From Jacaranda mimosifolia (lineage: Eukaryota; Streptophyta; Magnoliopsida; Lamiales; Bignoniaceae), in assembly GCA_018894105.1 (NCBI GenBank), contig CM032129.1, positions 26,429,468-26,493,467 on the forward strand: DNA of 64,000 bases, written 5' to 3'. The position numbers were made by a program, and so were the translations under genes. The notes beneath the pieces are model-generated. The model made no database searches. It was not told the DNA's origin and saw only the letters and a list, made by a program, of their open reading frames with translations. Position 1 is the stretch's first letter. Each line of letters starts with the position of its first letter. This document shows, piece after piece, positions 24,937 through 37,925 of the stretch.

Positions 24937-27805
24937 TGTAACACACTGAATTTTGAAATTATAAAATAAAATAAAAATGAAATCGATAAGTTTGGTTAAA
25001 TTAATTTTGGATAAGATTTAACTAAAATCTAGAACTAAATATTGACAATCGAGGAATTAAATTGTAAAGTAGAGAAGGACTTAATTGTCTAAAATTATAA
25101 AATTTAGAGGTCAATGTGGAAATTTTAAAAACTTCAAGGATTGTAAAATAATTAAATTTGGATGTGATTGTCCATAACCAGAAATGTTAGGGGTCAATTT
25201 AAAATTAAAGGGGCTCAATTGAAGGCAATTTACAGTTTTGGGGTCAAATTGAAGGAAGCTGAAAAATATTTTATATATATAGAATAACGATGAAAATGAA
25301 TTAAATTTGCAAAAAATGCCCAACCCCTACCTTGGCAGCAAATCGCCGGAAATCGACCATGAAACTCGAAACTAAGACCATAGATTCTCTAGTTGAGATT
25401 ATCACAACCATACCAAAAACCATCTGAAACACCAACGGAATAGCCAAAAATGCAACCCGACGGCGAGATGGTGGCGGGTTGGTGGTTCCGACACTTTCGG
25501 CAACAAAAGGTGGTTGGGTTTAGGTGGGCTTTGGTCAGAATCTCATGGGCAAGGCAGTGGTATTGCCAATTGGAGTTTCAACGGCTGGTGGCAAAGGAAC
25601 TGAAGTGGTGGCGCAACGGCAGCGGGTTAAAGCTCTGTGGCTGTTTTTTAGCCAATTGGCCGGCAAGGCTGTGACAAATCAAAAATTTGATTCGGGGATT
25701 CTCAAGGGCTCGACGAGATGCATCTTTTGGTCTGGTTGGCTCACACTCCAATGATGGCGGCGCTCCGGCGACTGATGAACAGTGGATAGGGAATCATGAT
25801 CTAAATTCGTCTAGACTATTCTCTACTTAAAATTGGATCTTGATTTGATCTAATTTGGGTAAATTTCATATCGAATGTTAAATTCGATTGATTTTTACAC
25901 TTCTAATTTAATGTTAATTAAATTAAGATTATTGAAATGTAATTTCACTCGAGATAATGATTGATTTGTAAATATTGAACAAAATTGATTATAATTCTAA
26001 GTTTAATAAATTAAGAAAGATTGATTTAAAATTATACTCTTAGACTCGATAATGTAGTATGTTGTGAATAAAATATAGTTGAGCTTAATTTAAAGATTAA
26101 GTTATACAAATGTTGGAACGAAAATGAATTATCCAACTTGGATCGGATAAACTCATAAAACCTAATTGATTTAGGAACTTGGACCCTCATCACATATTGT
26201 AAAATAAGTGAAGTGGTGAATGGAGTTTGTTGAGAATAGCCACTCAAGAATTAGTACATTTAATCGTCTTAAGTATTTAGATATGAAACTAAGACTACTG
26301 GAACTACGTCAGAATAACCTTAAGTTTGATAAAGACATTAACTATAGTTATACTTAAGATTCAGAAGATCTATAGGATGATAACTCAAGTTATCTTATGA
26401 TAGTTCTCAGTTTAACTAGGAAGCCAGGACCTAAGCTACCATTCAACTAGGGATTCCTCTGCATTTGCCAAGTGAGTTTGTATTAGATTTCTTTGCTGAG
26501 GAAAGAACATATATACTTGTTAGTATACCCTAGTTTCTTGATCCTGGTGTTGCTCTTGATAGTCTATTTGGATCTTTCTTCTTCTTTGCCCATGATTCTT
26601 GAGCTATTCTTATTTAAGTTTCCTACCCATTTTGAGTTGTGACATCCATGAACCGAATATCATGTTTACATAAATTTTGTGAAACTAAACTGTTTGTGAA
26701 ATTCACCACACATTGCCCCTTACACTAATCATTATTTCTGTTTGATTATAATTTATGTTATCTTACTTGAAATTTGGCGATTGTTTGTGAAAATTACAAA
26801 ATGAATTTTGAAATATATTTTTCTATCATTATCATGTCTAACTTGGAATAAGTCTGGTGCTAATTTAGTGATTGCTTGTTTATCGTGGCGAATTCACGTG
26901 TTAATTAAAATATTCTTGGATGTGGTAAGTGATAATAGTGAATATACTTAATACCCTTGGGATGGGCCATGGGATCAGCTTTGAAAGACGACCAGGTGGA
27001 ACTGACTACCAATGACTAATCTTTCAGCTGATACCCCTACAAGCTGTACATATAATCCTTACTCATAGCAAGCTGGAGGTAGTCATCTATGATGAGGATT
27101 AGGCATACAGCTAGCCATACCTAGTGAGTGTTTAAGTGGCCAAGCCGATCACTCAAAATTTGGAGAGATAAGAATTTTTGTGTTTTCAAAAGTGGATTGA
27201 CAAGGTAGGAGAACCACCAACAGTAAGATTGTAAAAGTATTTATTAATTTATTCTCGATTAATTTCGTTAGCCAGCTGTGTTCCTTAAAGAAAAATATGT
27301 TTACTCTTAGGTCACACTTGACATTCAAATTTCTATAAAAAGGTAATGAGTTTTGTAAAGTCTCATTACTAGTATGGGACGATGGTGAGATGGATCACTT
27401 AGAATTGTGATTGAAATTTCCTCTTACGTTTTTTAGAAATTTTAATGCTTCTACTTGTTTCATATTTATTATTTGAGAAATTGTTACTCTGTTGTTATTG
27501 CTAAGATATCTCACTAAGTCATTCGAAATGACATTGTTTATTGTTATTTTCCGTTCTTTACCTCAGATAAGAATGAGTGACGAGGATAGACTAACCCAGA
27601 TAATACATAAGGTAATGAAGGTGGTAGAAGTACTAAGTGTGATTTATGATATTTCGATTTATAGTTGAACCTCTGTTGGATATCGCTTGTAGAAATTAGA
27701 TACTTTGGATTTTGAGAAATGCATTTTCTGTTATTCAGAAAACTTGTGGTATAGAATGGGTATCACCTCAAATGGGAGTAGGCGCCTCTTGGTCGAGGCA
27801 CTACA
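24937..27805 (+). repeat. 5' LTR of element 1 (2869 bp)
   Basis: It starts TGTAACACACTG and ends GGCACTACA. A TATA-type stretch (ttttatatatatag) lies near 25268-25281, placing transcription start about 350 bp into the LTR. The long R-U5 side has no sustained frame. It is paired with 43019-45608, from which it differs by many substitutions and indels, including about 60 bp lost near 25200 here and several hundred bp lost near 44690 in the partner. Confidence 0.88.
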
Positions 27806-27809
27806 GAGG

Positions 27810-27825
27810 TGTTATCAGAGCTTAG
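27810..27825 (+). other. Primer-binding site of element 1
   Basis: TGTTATCAGAGCTTAG lies five bases after the LTR end. The plant consensus complementary to the 3' end of initiator Met-tRNA is TGGTATCAGAGC, so there is one change in the first 12. This fixes the element's orientation as +. Confidence 0.85.
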
Positions 27826-29101
27826 GTCTGAAAACTTGAGCTACGCTACGGTATGATCCTCGAAATATGAAAGGTTTGATTAGTGGAGAATAAACTTGAT
27901 TCTAAAATTTGAATGAGAAATGAAAGTTTTTGTTAGTAAAGATTAAGCATGATTCTGGAATTTGACTAGGACATGAATTTTTGAGATAATGTTCGATCCG
28001 GAGGATATGAAGTGCTATGGTTGCACGGCCAACCAATGTATAATCCGTAACTCCTAAGTTGTCGAGCATATGACTTCTTATATTTGGGAAGAATGATATT
28101 CCTAGAGTGTCAAATACAAACTCGTTTGAGAGCACTCTAGTTAGTGCATAAGCTGGTAACCATTTTAGATAGAGTTGAATTGATGAGCAAAAGGTCTTTT
28201 AATAGATCAATACTTTAGACAAAAGAGAATATCGTGACCTAAATGGCACGACTATTTGGGAAGTAGTATGTCGATAACTCAAATCCCCTTGGAATATAGA
28301 ATATTGGGATTAATGAAGGTTAAATTTGACAAGAAAATCTAACTAGGATATGAACTTCTAGGGTATTACTTGATATCCAAGGAATAAAGGATTGATATTG
28401 GAGTGGCTAGCTAGTATCTAGTCTATTACCCTTGAAATGTCAAGCATATGGCTTAGTTAATGTCTGGTGGAATAATAGTCTTAGTATCACAGTATGGTGT
28501 TGGTGTATTTGTGATAATGAAACTTGAGAAGCCAAGGATCATTCTGGAATAATCTGTATTTTGGTTTATACATATAGTTGAGGCCCATAGGGTATTGTCA
28601 TTTCAAAGAAATCAATACTCCAACAGCGAAGTTGACTAGTATAACTGCATCATGGTATTAGAGGGAAATAAGGAATATTTCCCATAAAGAAATCTTTTAA
28701 GAAAAATATGATTGATATTTGTGTATGGTTATGATTCAAATATTTGGGGAAATTAGCTCATAAATAGTAAGAAAGCTTGTCAACATGAGCACAAGATGAT
28801 ATCAAACAAAATGAGAGAGTAATTGCCTATAAGAATGAAGTTGTAAAGAAAACATTGTAACTTGAGGAGAAGGGAACAACGTTTGTTAAAGAATGCAGAA
28901 GACATCTAGAGATAATACTTGAATCTTAAAGGAAAATATCAGGTAGGGATATAAAAATCAACGCAGAAGGATCTAAAGGAATCAAATGGAAATGATAGGA
29001 TATAAGGACTACAACTGGAACCTTGGCAAAAAGGGCAATGATGAAAGACGAGGACTATTATATCAATACAATTTAATTAATTATCAAAACTGAAAAAGAT
29101 A

Positions 29102-31906
29102 TGTAACGCCCCGGCCAAGAGGCGTCTGCTTCCCAATTGGGATGCTACTCAAAACCATACCACAAGCTTTACGAATAGCAGAAGATACTTATTTCAAAAT
29201 TCAAAGTATTTAACTTCTGCAAGGAACATCCATCAGATGTTCAACTGTGAACCGAAATACTATATATCACACGCATCTCTTCTATCACCCTAATGTGTGA
29301 ACACTTTTATCACTTTCATTACAACATGAGTCACATGTGTTAGTCTATCTTCGTCTCCCATTCTTGTCTGGGGTAAAGAACAAAAGATAACAATTGAACA
29401 ATGTGAGTTCAAATGACTTAGTGAGTTATTCTAGTAATAACAACAGAATGACAATTTCTCAAATATTATATAAGAAACAAATATAAGCATTAAAATATTC
29501 AGAAGTCATGAGAGAAAGCTTTAGTCAAAATTTTAGGTGATCTATCCCATCACCGTCCCATACCGATGATAAGACTTCACAATATTCGAGTTTCAAAGCA
29601 TAAGCATCAAGCTAAGAAATTAACTAATTACAATTTAGCAAACAATTTCAAGTAGAAGCTGTTGGTGGTTCTCCTACCTTATCACTCCATTTTTGAAAAC
29701 ATGAAAATCCTTATTCTTCCAATTTTTAAGTGATTAGCTCGAACAAACAATCAAACATCAGAAATGGCTAGCCACATGCCTCTACCAGTTCACAGACAAC
29801 TACCTCCAGTTGGCTAGGATACTAGGTCATATGCACATCGTGTATAGGTATCAGCCGAAATATCAATCACCATCGACCCATTCCGCCCGATCGTCTTTCG
29901 TAACCGATCCCAAGGCCCACCGCCCCAAGGTATTAATTATTTATATACATCATGTACTATGTCCAACACTATTTTAATTAACACATAAGCTCGCCATGAA
30001 AACAAGTAATGAGTAATTCAACATCAAATTTGTTCCAGGGTAAGCATGGCAATGACAGAAAAATATATTTCGAAATTACTTTTCAGTTTCCTCAAAACAA
30101 TCGCCAATTTCATATAAAGCGATGTCGATAAATATCAATAAAAGTGCTCAGTATAAAAGGGCGATGTGGAGTACTATTTCCAACACATAGATTGAAAGAA
30201 ATCAAGCGACAAGGATATAGTGACAAGTATATATGTTCTTTCCACAGCAAATAAATCTCCTACTATTAAGTATAAACTCCCCTGGCAAATGTAGAGTAAT
30301 TCCTAATTAACGCTCAGGTCCTAGCTTCCTAATCAACTGAGAACTGTCATAAGATAACCCAAGTTATCATCTTATTAATTCTCTAAATCTTAAGCATAAA
30401 TAAGTTAATGTCTTTTCCTAAAGGTTATTCTGACACAATTCCAGTAATCTTGGTTTCATCTCTAGATACCCAACACAATTAAATGTGTTAATTCTTAACT
30501 AATTAGTTGATGAATGGACTACTGATAAGACTTATATCGTGTGGTCTCATTTAATCTTCTGATACATGATACTTTCAATATTACAAAACTTTACTTACTT
30601 GGGTCCAAACATTCCCATTTTATCATCTTAATATTTTAACCATCTTAATAGTTTTATGTGCTCTGGCCAACTCAATCCTCACATCACCCCCGACAGACTC
30701 TATTCATCACTTTCCTTATTTTATAGTCACGTAACAAGGTCTAGGTTCTTAAATCAGTTGGGTACGAGTCTATCAACTCCAAGTGGTATAATCCATTTTT
30801 GTTCACAACATTTTACATTTTCGAGTCTTAGGACATTATTCTAAGCCATTCTTAATTCAAATTATATTTGAATATCCTTAATTTAATAAACATTCAATTA
30901 GAATCATAAAAATCAATCGAATTGACATTCGATATGAAATTTACCCAATTAGATCGAATTGAGATCCAATTTCAAGTCGCGAATAGCTTAGACGAGTCTG
31001 GAACTCTATTATGTATCAACTGCCCACACATCGCCACCGAAGATGGAGACCATCACCACCAATTGATGCGTCTCAATGCCAGGAACAAAACCCCTAAATC
31101 AATTTTGAGAATCTCCGTTGTTTAAGCCGTTAATTGGTCGTTCAAAATTGCTGCAAAACCCTTGCACCACTAGACGCTGCCGTATCCAATTCTTCTACCA
31201 CCACTCATTGTTTTACTAAATTAACTCCACCATCACCTTACCCATGCTGCTGCGACCAAAACCTATCTAGGTTCGTCCCGTTTCTACTATGAAGATGGCA
31301 GAACCACCAAACCCGCTGTCGGTTTTCTTTTTTAGCCAAATTTTTGGTTGTTTCTAAGTAATTTTGGTATGGTTGGATTCCTTTTAGCTGGTGGAAACTT
31401 TTTATCGAGTAGTTTCATATTTTTCAATAGTTTTTTTATGTTTCACTGTTGAGGTGGGTCTTGGGTAGTTTTTGAGAATTTAATAAACTTCAGTCCTTAA
31501 TCCTATATATATAAATGCATTTTTCAGCTTCTTCAATTCGGCCCCAGAACTTTTCCACCGTCTTCAATTTGCCCCCCTGAACTTTCAAACCGCCTTCACT
31601 TTGGTCCCCACACTTCAATTGAGTCCTCTACCTTTTATTTCTTACACATTAACCCCTAACATTTCTATTTCTGGACAATTGGGTTCAAACTTAATTATTC
31701 TGAAGTCCTCGAACTTTTAATTCACTTACATTGACCCCCTAAACTTTACAATTTTGCTCAATCAAGTCCTTCTTTTATTTACAATTCAAACCCTTGATTA
31801 TAAATATTTAATTTTAGATTGTATCTAAATCAAGCCCAAAATTAATTTAGTCAAACTTATCAACTTCACATTTTTTTTTCAAGATTTTAAAATTCGAGGT
31901 GTTACA
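29102..31906 (-). repeat. 3' LTR of element 2 (2805 bp)
   Basis: Plus-strand text begins tgtaacgccccggccaagag and ends ttcgaggtgttaca. It is the inverted counterpart of the LTR at 24937. A TATA-type block reads ctatatatataaatgcattt on the + strand at about 31504-31523. The + strand frames at 30656 and 30922 are chance frames within the LTR. Confidence 0.9.
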
Positions 31907-31924
31907 ATTCTCCCCCTTAACGGA
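31907..31924 (-). other. Polypurine tract of element 2
   Basis: On the - strand ccgttaagggggagaat directly precedes the 3' LTR start TGTAACACC. This is the classical position and composition for plus-strand DNA priming in LTR retrotransposons. Confidence 0.8.
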
Positions 31925-31995
31925 ATCTGGTCCCCAAATTCCCTTCTATCATATGAAAGATCTTGCAGTGTCGTCACTTACCATCTTACTATTTT

Positions 31996-33713
31996 GGGAA
32001 AATTATAATTTTCATCCCTAAACTTAGCCACTTATTTGGTTTTTGTCCCTTAATAGTATGGAATTACAAAATTAGTCCGTAAAGTGTCTATTTTTTAACA
32101 AATATCGTCCCTGCCGTTAACCAGCCATTTAAATTGGACGAAAAGTGGTCATGTGCCCACATGACCACTAATGGAGGGAAATAAAAATTAAAAAATTAAA
32201 AAAAAAGATTATCAGAACTAGTTGGAAAGAGAGAGAAAAAGCTGAAGCAATGAAACAAGATTAATCAAAAACCACAAATTATGAGAAACTAATCTAATTT
32301 TTTCACCCTCGAGACAAAGAACCAGTTGGACTAAGCCCTTTGGAGATTTCAGGAATAGTTGGATGAAATCCCAAGCAACCCAATAATCCTTGTTTGTATG
32401 GCAAGAAAGCTCTATTCTTCATTTTTTTCTGAAACTGCTCAATTTACAGTACAGTGTAATTCGTGAGTTGAAATTGGCAGCCCTGATGATCTCCACCTAC
32501 TCGAAACTAATCCAACGCTGTCTATAGATCTGAAACTTGAATTCTTCACATCTTCCTCACGATTTTTTTGTCAATAAAGCATATTTTTTCATCCGTTCCT
32601 TGTCTGTTGCCCAGCTTACTGATGCACTTCTGAATAATAACAAGTCTTGATCTTCCATTTCTTGTACCAAAATGAAGCAAAGGACGAAGAAGAAGACGAA
32701 GATGAAGAAGAATAAGATGGATTTTTCGTGGGTTCTAGATCGAGTAACTATCAGAAACTCTGAAATGAGATAAAGATCTTGAGGCTTTACTCTTGGAGCT
32801 TGAAGAATCGGACAAATTGCATGTTTTTTCTCTTCCTCGTTGTCGTTTATATTTTCTTGAATGTTTTCTTTTCGGGTTTTCTCCAGGGCTACTGCAAAAG
32901 GGTCGAAATCTTTTCTCCTACTTCGTGCAGAGAATGCTTCTCTAATAACTTTCTTGAACAATCGAGATGATTTCGACGATGAATCCAGGGGCTTAGGCTT
33001 GTTTTGATCGTATCGAAATCTCGGAGGTAGCTTTAATGGCTTGATTTTCCCTCCATCGAAAAATTCATCGGCTGACGAAGAGTTTCTCTCCAACTGCCCG
33101 CTGAAATCAAATGTGAAATCTGTGTCTTCTAATAATTCTTCTTCCACGTCACCGCAATTGGAAAAAGTGGCAATGCTGATATGGGCTGCTTTGGATTTGG
33201 GAATTTCGAGCTTTTCTTCCTAGCCGAAGGGGATGGCGGAGAGGGAGCCACCAGTGGTGGAAAGGGCATCGCTGCCGTGGAACTCTTGGTAAAAGCGAGA
33301 GATACGGGTGGGGCTAGTGGGGGCGCTGTAGAAGAAGTTGCTAAAGCGTTGAGGGCTGGAGGAGGCACTTATATACTGCGAAGTGCAGGCGCTGTCGAAT
33401 TTGAAGTCCAAAGGAGGGGATGGAATCACCACGTCAATCTCCATTTTTAGTGTGTGTTTATGTGTTTGCAAAGAGAAGAAGTGAAATGGAGTTGGGATGG
33501 GAAACTGGGCAAGTTTCTGGTTTATTTCCTTCCATTAGTGGTCATGTGCCTTGCACATGACCACTTTCCGTCCAATTTAACTGGCTGGTTAACGGCAGGG
33601 ATGAGATTTGTTAAAAAATAGACATTTTATGGACCAATTTTGTAACTGCATATTATTTAGGGACAAAAACCAAATAAGTGGCTAAGTTTAGGGATGAAAA
33701 TTATAATTTGCCC
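31996..33713 (-). mobile_element. Pack-MULE with ~180 bp TIRs, innermost level of the nest
   Basis: Inverted repeats at 31996-32174 and 33532-33713 share ttataattttcatccctaaa, cttagccacttatttggttt and ccctgccgttaaccagcca. The candidate 9-bp target duplication is tactatttt (31987-31995) and tgctatttc (33714-33722), 7 of 9 matching. Between the TIRs lies a captured host gene fragment of the DUF1645 family (32557-33444). No MULE transposase is present, so it was moved in trans. It interrupts the interior of LTR element 2 and is therefore the youngest insertion here. Confidence 0.85.
32557..33444 (-). pseudogene. DUF1645 family gene captured by a Pack-MULE, with an in-frame stop
   Basis: Starting at ATG 33444, the - strand frame reads MEIDVVIPSPPLDFKFDSAC, then SAPTSPTRISRFYQEF and SAIPFG. 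A TAG (33220-33222) follows where family members have Trp in the motif WEEKPGTPK; the frame then continues EEKLEIPKSKAAH. Downstream it keeps the family blocks FTFDFSGQLERNSSSADEFF, FDGGKIKPLKLPP, DFDPFAVALEKTRKEN and LLLFRSASVSWATDKERMKK, ending at 32557. A Phe-rich stretch (FFFIFVFFFVLCF, about 32680) probably marks a local frame slip or retained non-coding sequence over a GAAGAA tract. DUF1645 proteins are plant-specific and of poorly known function. Apart from the stop, the frame is open over most of its length, consistent with recent capture. Family call from recalled motif pattern. Confidence 0.8.
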
Positions 33714-35279
33714 TGCTATTTCCAAGGATAATTTTATTGTTGTTTCCTATCTCTTTTAATTCAATGGCTCTACTATTCCATTCCCCAACCTCAAGTGACT
33801 CGTACTTGTAGTAGAAAAGTGAAAATTCTTTTCATTAAGAATCATAGTTGTAGATTTCCTTGTTTATTCCTAGTCATTTGGGCGTTCCATATCTCATTAG
33901 GTGTTTAGGGTTACCTTACATATCCCATGTCCAACAAGATCATCTATTCCTATGTCTCAAGTCTTTCCAAGGTATATGAGATCATTTCCTCATGGTCCCG
34001 AATTCATTTCAGGGCATAGGCATATTTGATACTTTCTTAAGTTTCCCAAAGAAGGGTAAGACTGGTACTAAGATTCATCAATCTCTTTAACTCCTAAAAT
34101 TCTCTACACATCTCCATTCGTTCAAAGTTAGCCCTGTTTCAATTATTTCAATCAACATATCTACGACCTTAGGAAGATTACATTTGACACAAGTTGTCAA
34201 AACCTAAGAAACCTTTATCCCTGACATATTCTTCAGTGTTCTTCAACTTACTGTGGCCCTAACCTTGGTATGATCAAATTCTATTTCCTCTCTAGAAGTC
34301 ATGTGCTTTGTAATACCTCAACTCTAAATAGAACTTCATATTTACAACCTGAATATATAATTTTAGTCATCTCATCCTTTTAATTTGGATGTTTATACCT
34401 AGATACCATACTATAATCCATATTTTCCTAGGAAATTCCATTAGTCCACAAGAGTGATTCTCATTTTAGTGAGGTGACCCAAAGCGACAAGTCAAATATC
34501 CTTAAAGAGATAGTTCTGCTATTAGGATTTAAATTTTCTTGGGGTACCTATGATTCTTTTCCTGTAATCTAATCTTTGGTGAGAGTATAAACGTATAGAA
34601 CAATTTTGCACATTCTATAATAGGAATAATAACTATCACAAACTAACGTATAGAACATTTCTGCACATTCTATAAGTGAAGTAATAACTAGCGCAAGCTA
34701 ATTCTCTTCTTTATTTCATAGGATCTCTTCATATCTTTCCCCACATATTAAGATTGTCATTTCTTCTTATTTAAGTGAATCAACATATCTACTATCTAAT
34801 AAAATCTCAAATACGCCTGTGATATTGATAGGCCGAACCCAAAGGACTTTGTATTTTTGACCTATCTCCTGTTTGTCTTCAATCGTCTAAAGATCTTAGT
34901 TTTAGTAGGGTCACTTCGCTATTTCCCATGAGGTTTCATACCTTTGCATGTACTTTCTTATCAATTGATACTCAGATTATTACTTAACACATACTTGGTA
35001 TTCCTAGAAGCCTTCATAATCTCCAGTGTAAATACAGTGTGACTCTTCTCTCAATCTCAAGTTCATTAGATTCCTCAATAGAATCGTTGGAAATTGATCC
35101 TATAAATAAAACAATTTATCATATCCGCAAATGTTGTAGGATCCTGATCACCCAAATGACATTGTTTTAGTCCACATTACCTATATTATGAATAAGAAGT
35201 AATTCCTAATATTCCTTTTCCCCTAACTTCTAACTAAGAATATTCTCATCTTAGTTCAACCTTAAATAAACTTTATATC

Positions 35280-36500
35280 CTACACCGAGCCAAGTAGTTT
35301 GCTTTGTGAGGGGCAAGGTATTATGGTCCCATGTTCAAGGAGGCTTGTTTAGTTCTTATCTTGTCCCACAGGTCCGTGTCAACGATACATGGTTGTTTCT
35401 TGATGCTCTAAAGACTTTCCCGCATTTTCAACCAATCTCTTCATATTCCGGTTGCTAATCCTTTCATAGCTTCGGTGAATGAAATCCTAAAAATTATCCG
35501 AAGTGCTTTCCATAAGGTTTTTTATAATACCTTTAAGGTTACTCAATTAGTTGCATTTATCAAGAAACCATAAGAGCATCAAGTTACAATAATTAGATTA
35601 TATGCTCTATTTCCTTACTTCAAAATCTATTCATGGGATTGGCATAAGGATTTGATGCCAACATCTATCTTTTTCTATACATTTTTAGTTAGAGTGTTCT
35701 CATCTTGGTGTTTGATCTTATTAGTTTGGTTAATTGGTAATGCCCATTATGATACAACTGACTTGTGATTAAGATTAATTTACATTTCATGTTGGCATTA
35801 ATTTGGAAAAACCTAATGGATTTTGCATTTCTAGCATATTCCCTAACTATTTTCGATTGACCATGACATTGATGCCAACAAGATCACTCATTTATTCTCT
35901 TATGGAGTCATACACCCTAGACTATATCTTTCCCTCAACTGAGACTCGATCGGTTAGGCTAACATATAGTTCGTATTCCTATAAGCATTGTCGTCTCTGA
36001 GCATGACTATAATAGAACTATTTCCTTCTTTTTGAATATATCGGACACCCTTAACAAAATTGTTAAAACTAACCTAATAAATCAAAATACCTTATACATT
36101 ATCCTGTAAGTGTTGTAAGAGCGATGATCAACCCAATTTAAATTAACTTAATTCATGGCACTCTAATCATAGACAAATGGTAATTCTCATTGTATCTATT
36201 CTTAGTGTATGTTGGCTCATCCTTAAAGTAATTATAGATTTTTGCCTAGACCAAGTAGCTTATATAAAGAGGCATCTAAATTCTATGTTCAAAGAGGTCT
36301 AGTCAGTTTTTATCGTTATCCCATAAGTCTTTATCAATGATATTTAGTCTTTTCTTAATATTCTAAGGACATTTCTCATTTCAATCAATGTCCTTATGTT
36401 CTAATTGCTAATCCTTTCGTAGATTTTAGTGATTGAAACCTAAGAAATTGCATGAGATGGTTCCTATAAGGTCTTTTATAACATTCTTAAAGTCACTTGG
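35280..36500. repeat. Internal degenerate direct duplication in LTR element 2 (period ~950 bp)
   Basis: The 35285-35545 stretch (ccaagtagtttgctt, tgttcaaggagg, ttgctaatcctttc) recurs at about 36245-36490 (ccaagtagcttatat, tgttcaaagagg, ttgctaatcctttc), in the same direction but strongly diverged. No frame crosses it. It shows that the non-coding interior of this family itself grew by duplication. Confidence 0.6.
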
Positions 36501-37905
36501 TCTAGCCTTGTTTATTAATCAATCATGTCTAATATATGGATGTAAGATATCATGTTACCTCTATAGGTATACTTATTCAGGTTCTATATTATTTCAATCT
36601 CCATATCTTAAGATTCTAATTTTCTGTTGTCAAGAGTTTGGATAGGATTTCTCATTTCCAATCATGAATCTTTCATCACTTTCCCTTTTGCCAAGGTTCC
36701 AGTACCAGTCCTTATATCCTATTATTTCCATGTAATACCTTTGAATCTTTCTTTGTTGATTTCTATATCCCCACATGATATTTTCCTTTAAGATTCCAAT
36801 ACTAACTCTAGAGGTCTTTTGCATTCTTCAAGAAACGTTATCCCCTCATCCTCATGTCACAATGTCTTCACTACAACAACTTCATTCTTATAGGCAACCT
36901 TTCTCTCATTTTGATTTGTTGTCACCTTGTGCTCATACTAATGGGCCTTCTTATTATTTATGAGCTAATTTCTTCAAACATTTAAATCATAACCGTGCAC
37001 ACCTATTAGTCATATTTTCCTTAGAAGATTTTCTCATGGGAAATATTCCTTATTTCCCCCTCAAATACCATGACATAGTTATACCTATCAACTTCGTAGT
37101 TGAAGTATTGATTTCCTTGAACCAGCAATACCCTATGGGCCTATGGCCTCAACCATATGCAGAAGCCAAATTACTGATTATTCCAAAATAATTCTTAGCA
37201 CTCCAAGTTCCATTATTACAAATATACCGATACCACAATATGATACCAATAATGTTATCTGACCAGATATCACTAGAGTCATATGCTTGATATCAAAAAA
37301 GTAGTGGATTAGATACTAATTAGCCATCCCAATACCAATCCCTTCATCTTTCGACATCAAGCAATATCCCATAAGTTCACATCCTAGCTAGATTTTCATG
37401 TCAATCTTAGCCCCTTTAATCCCAGGGTTCCATATTCCAAGAAGATATGAGTTATCGGCATACCACTTCCTAACTAGTCATATCATCTACGTCACAAGGC
37501 ACTTTTGTGTCCAAAACATCGATATGAAAGATCTTTTACTTATCTAATTCAGCTTTATCTAAAACGATCATTGGTTCACACACCGACTAGAGTGCTCTCA
37601 ACAAGTTCGTATCTAACATAAGTCCCTAATCATATTACTCCTTCCAAATATAAAAGGTCACATGCTCGATGCCTTAGGAGTTATGGATTATACATTGGTT
37701 GTGCGCCCAACCATAATCCTTCATATCTTTTGAATCGAACATTATCCCAAAATTCATGTACTAGAAAAATTCTAGAGTCATACTTAATCTCCACTATCGC
37801 AAAACTTTCATGTCCCTTTCAAGTCTTAGAATCAAGCTTATTTTCAACTAATCAAACCTTGCACATTCCGAGGATCATATTCTAGCATAGCACAAGTTTT
37901 CAAAC

Positions 37906-37921
37906 CTAAGTTCTGATACCA
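37906..37921 (-). other. Primer-binding site of element 2
   Basis: The reverse complement reads TGGTATCAGAACTTAG, one change from the Met-tRNA consensus TGGTATCAGAGC over 12 bases. It sits five bases inside the 5' LTR boundary at 37926 and confirms the - orientation. Confidence 0.85.
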
Positions 37922-37925
37922 CCTC

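Noticed and set aside
25450..25754. Trp/Gly-rich frames in the LTR
   Set aside because: They lie in the GC-richer leader of the LTR, overlap in two phases, and are not kept open in the partner LTR at 43620-43900.
30656..30844. Similar 62-codon frames at 30656-30844 and 39432-39620
   Set aside because: The repeated frame reflects the two LTRs of element 2 being copies on the opposite strand; it is not a conserved gene.
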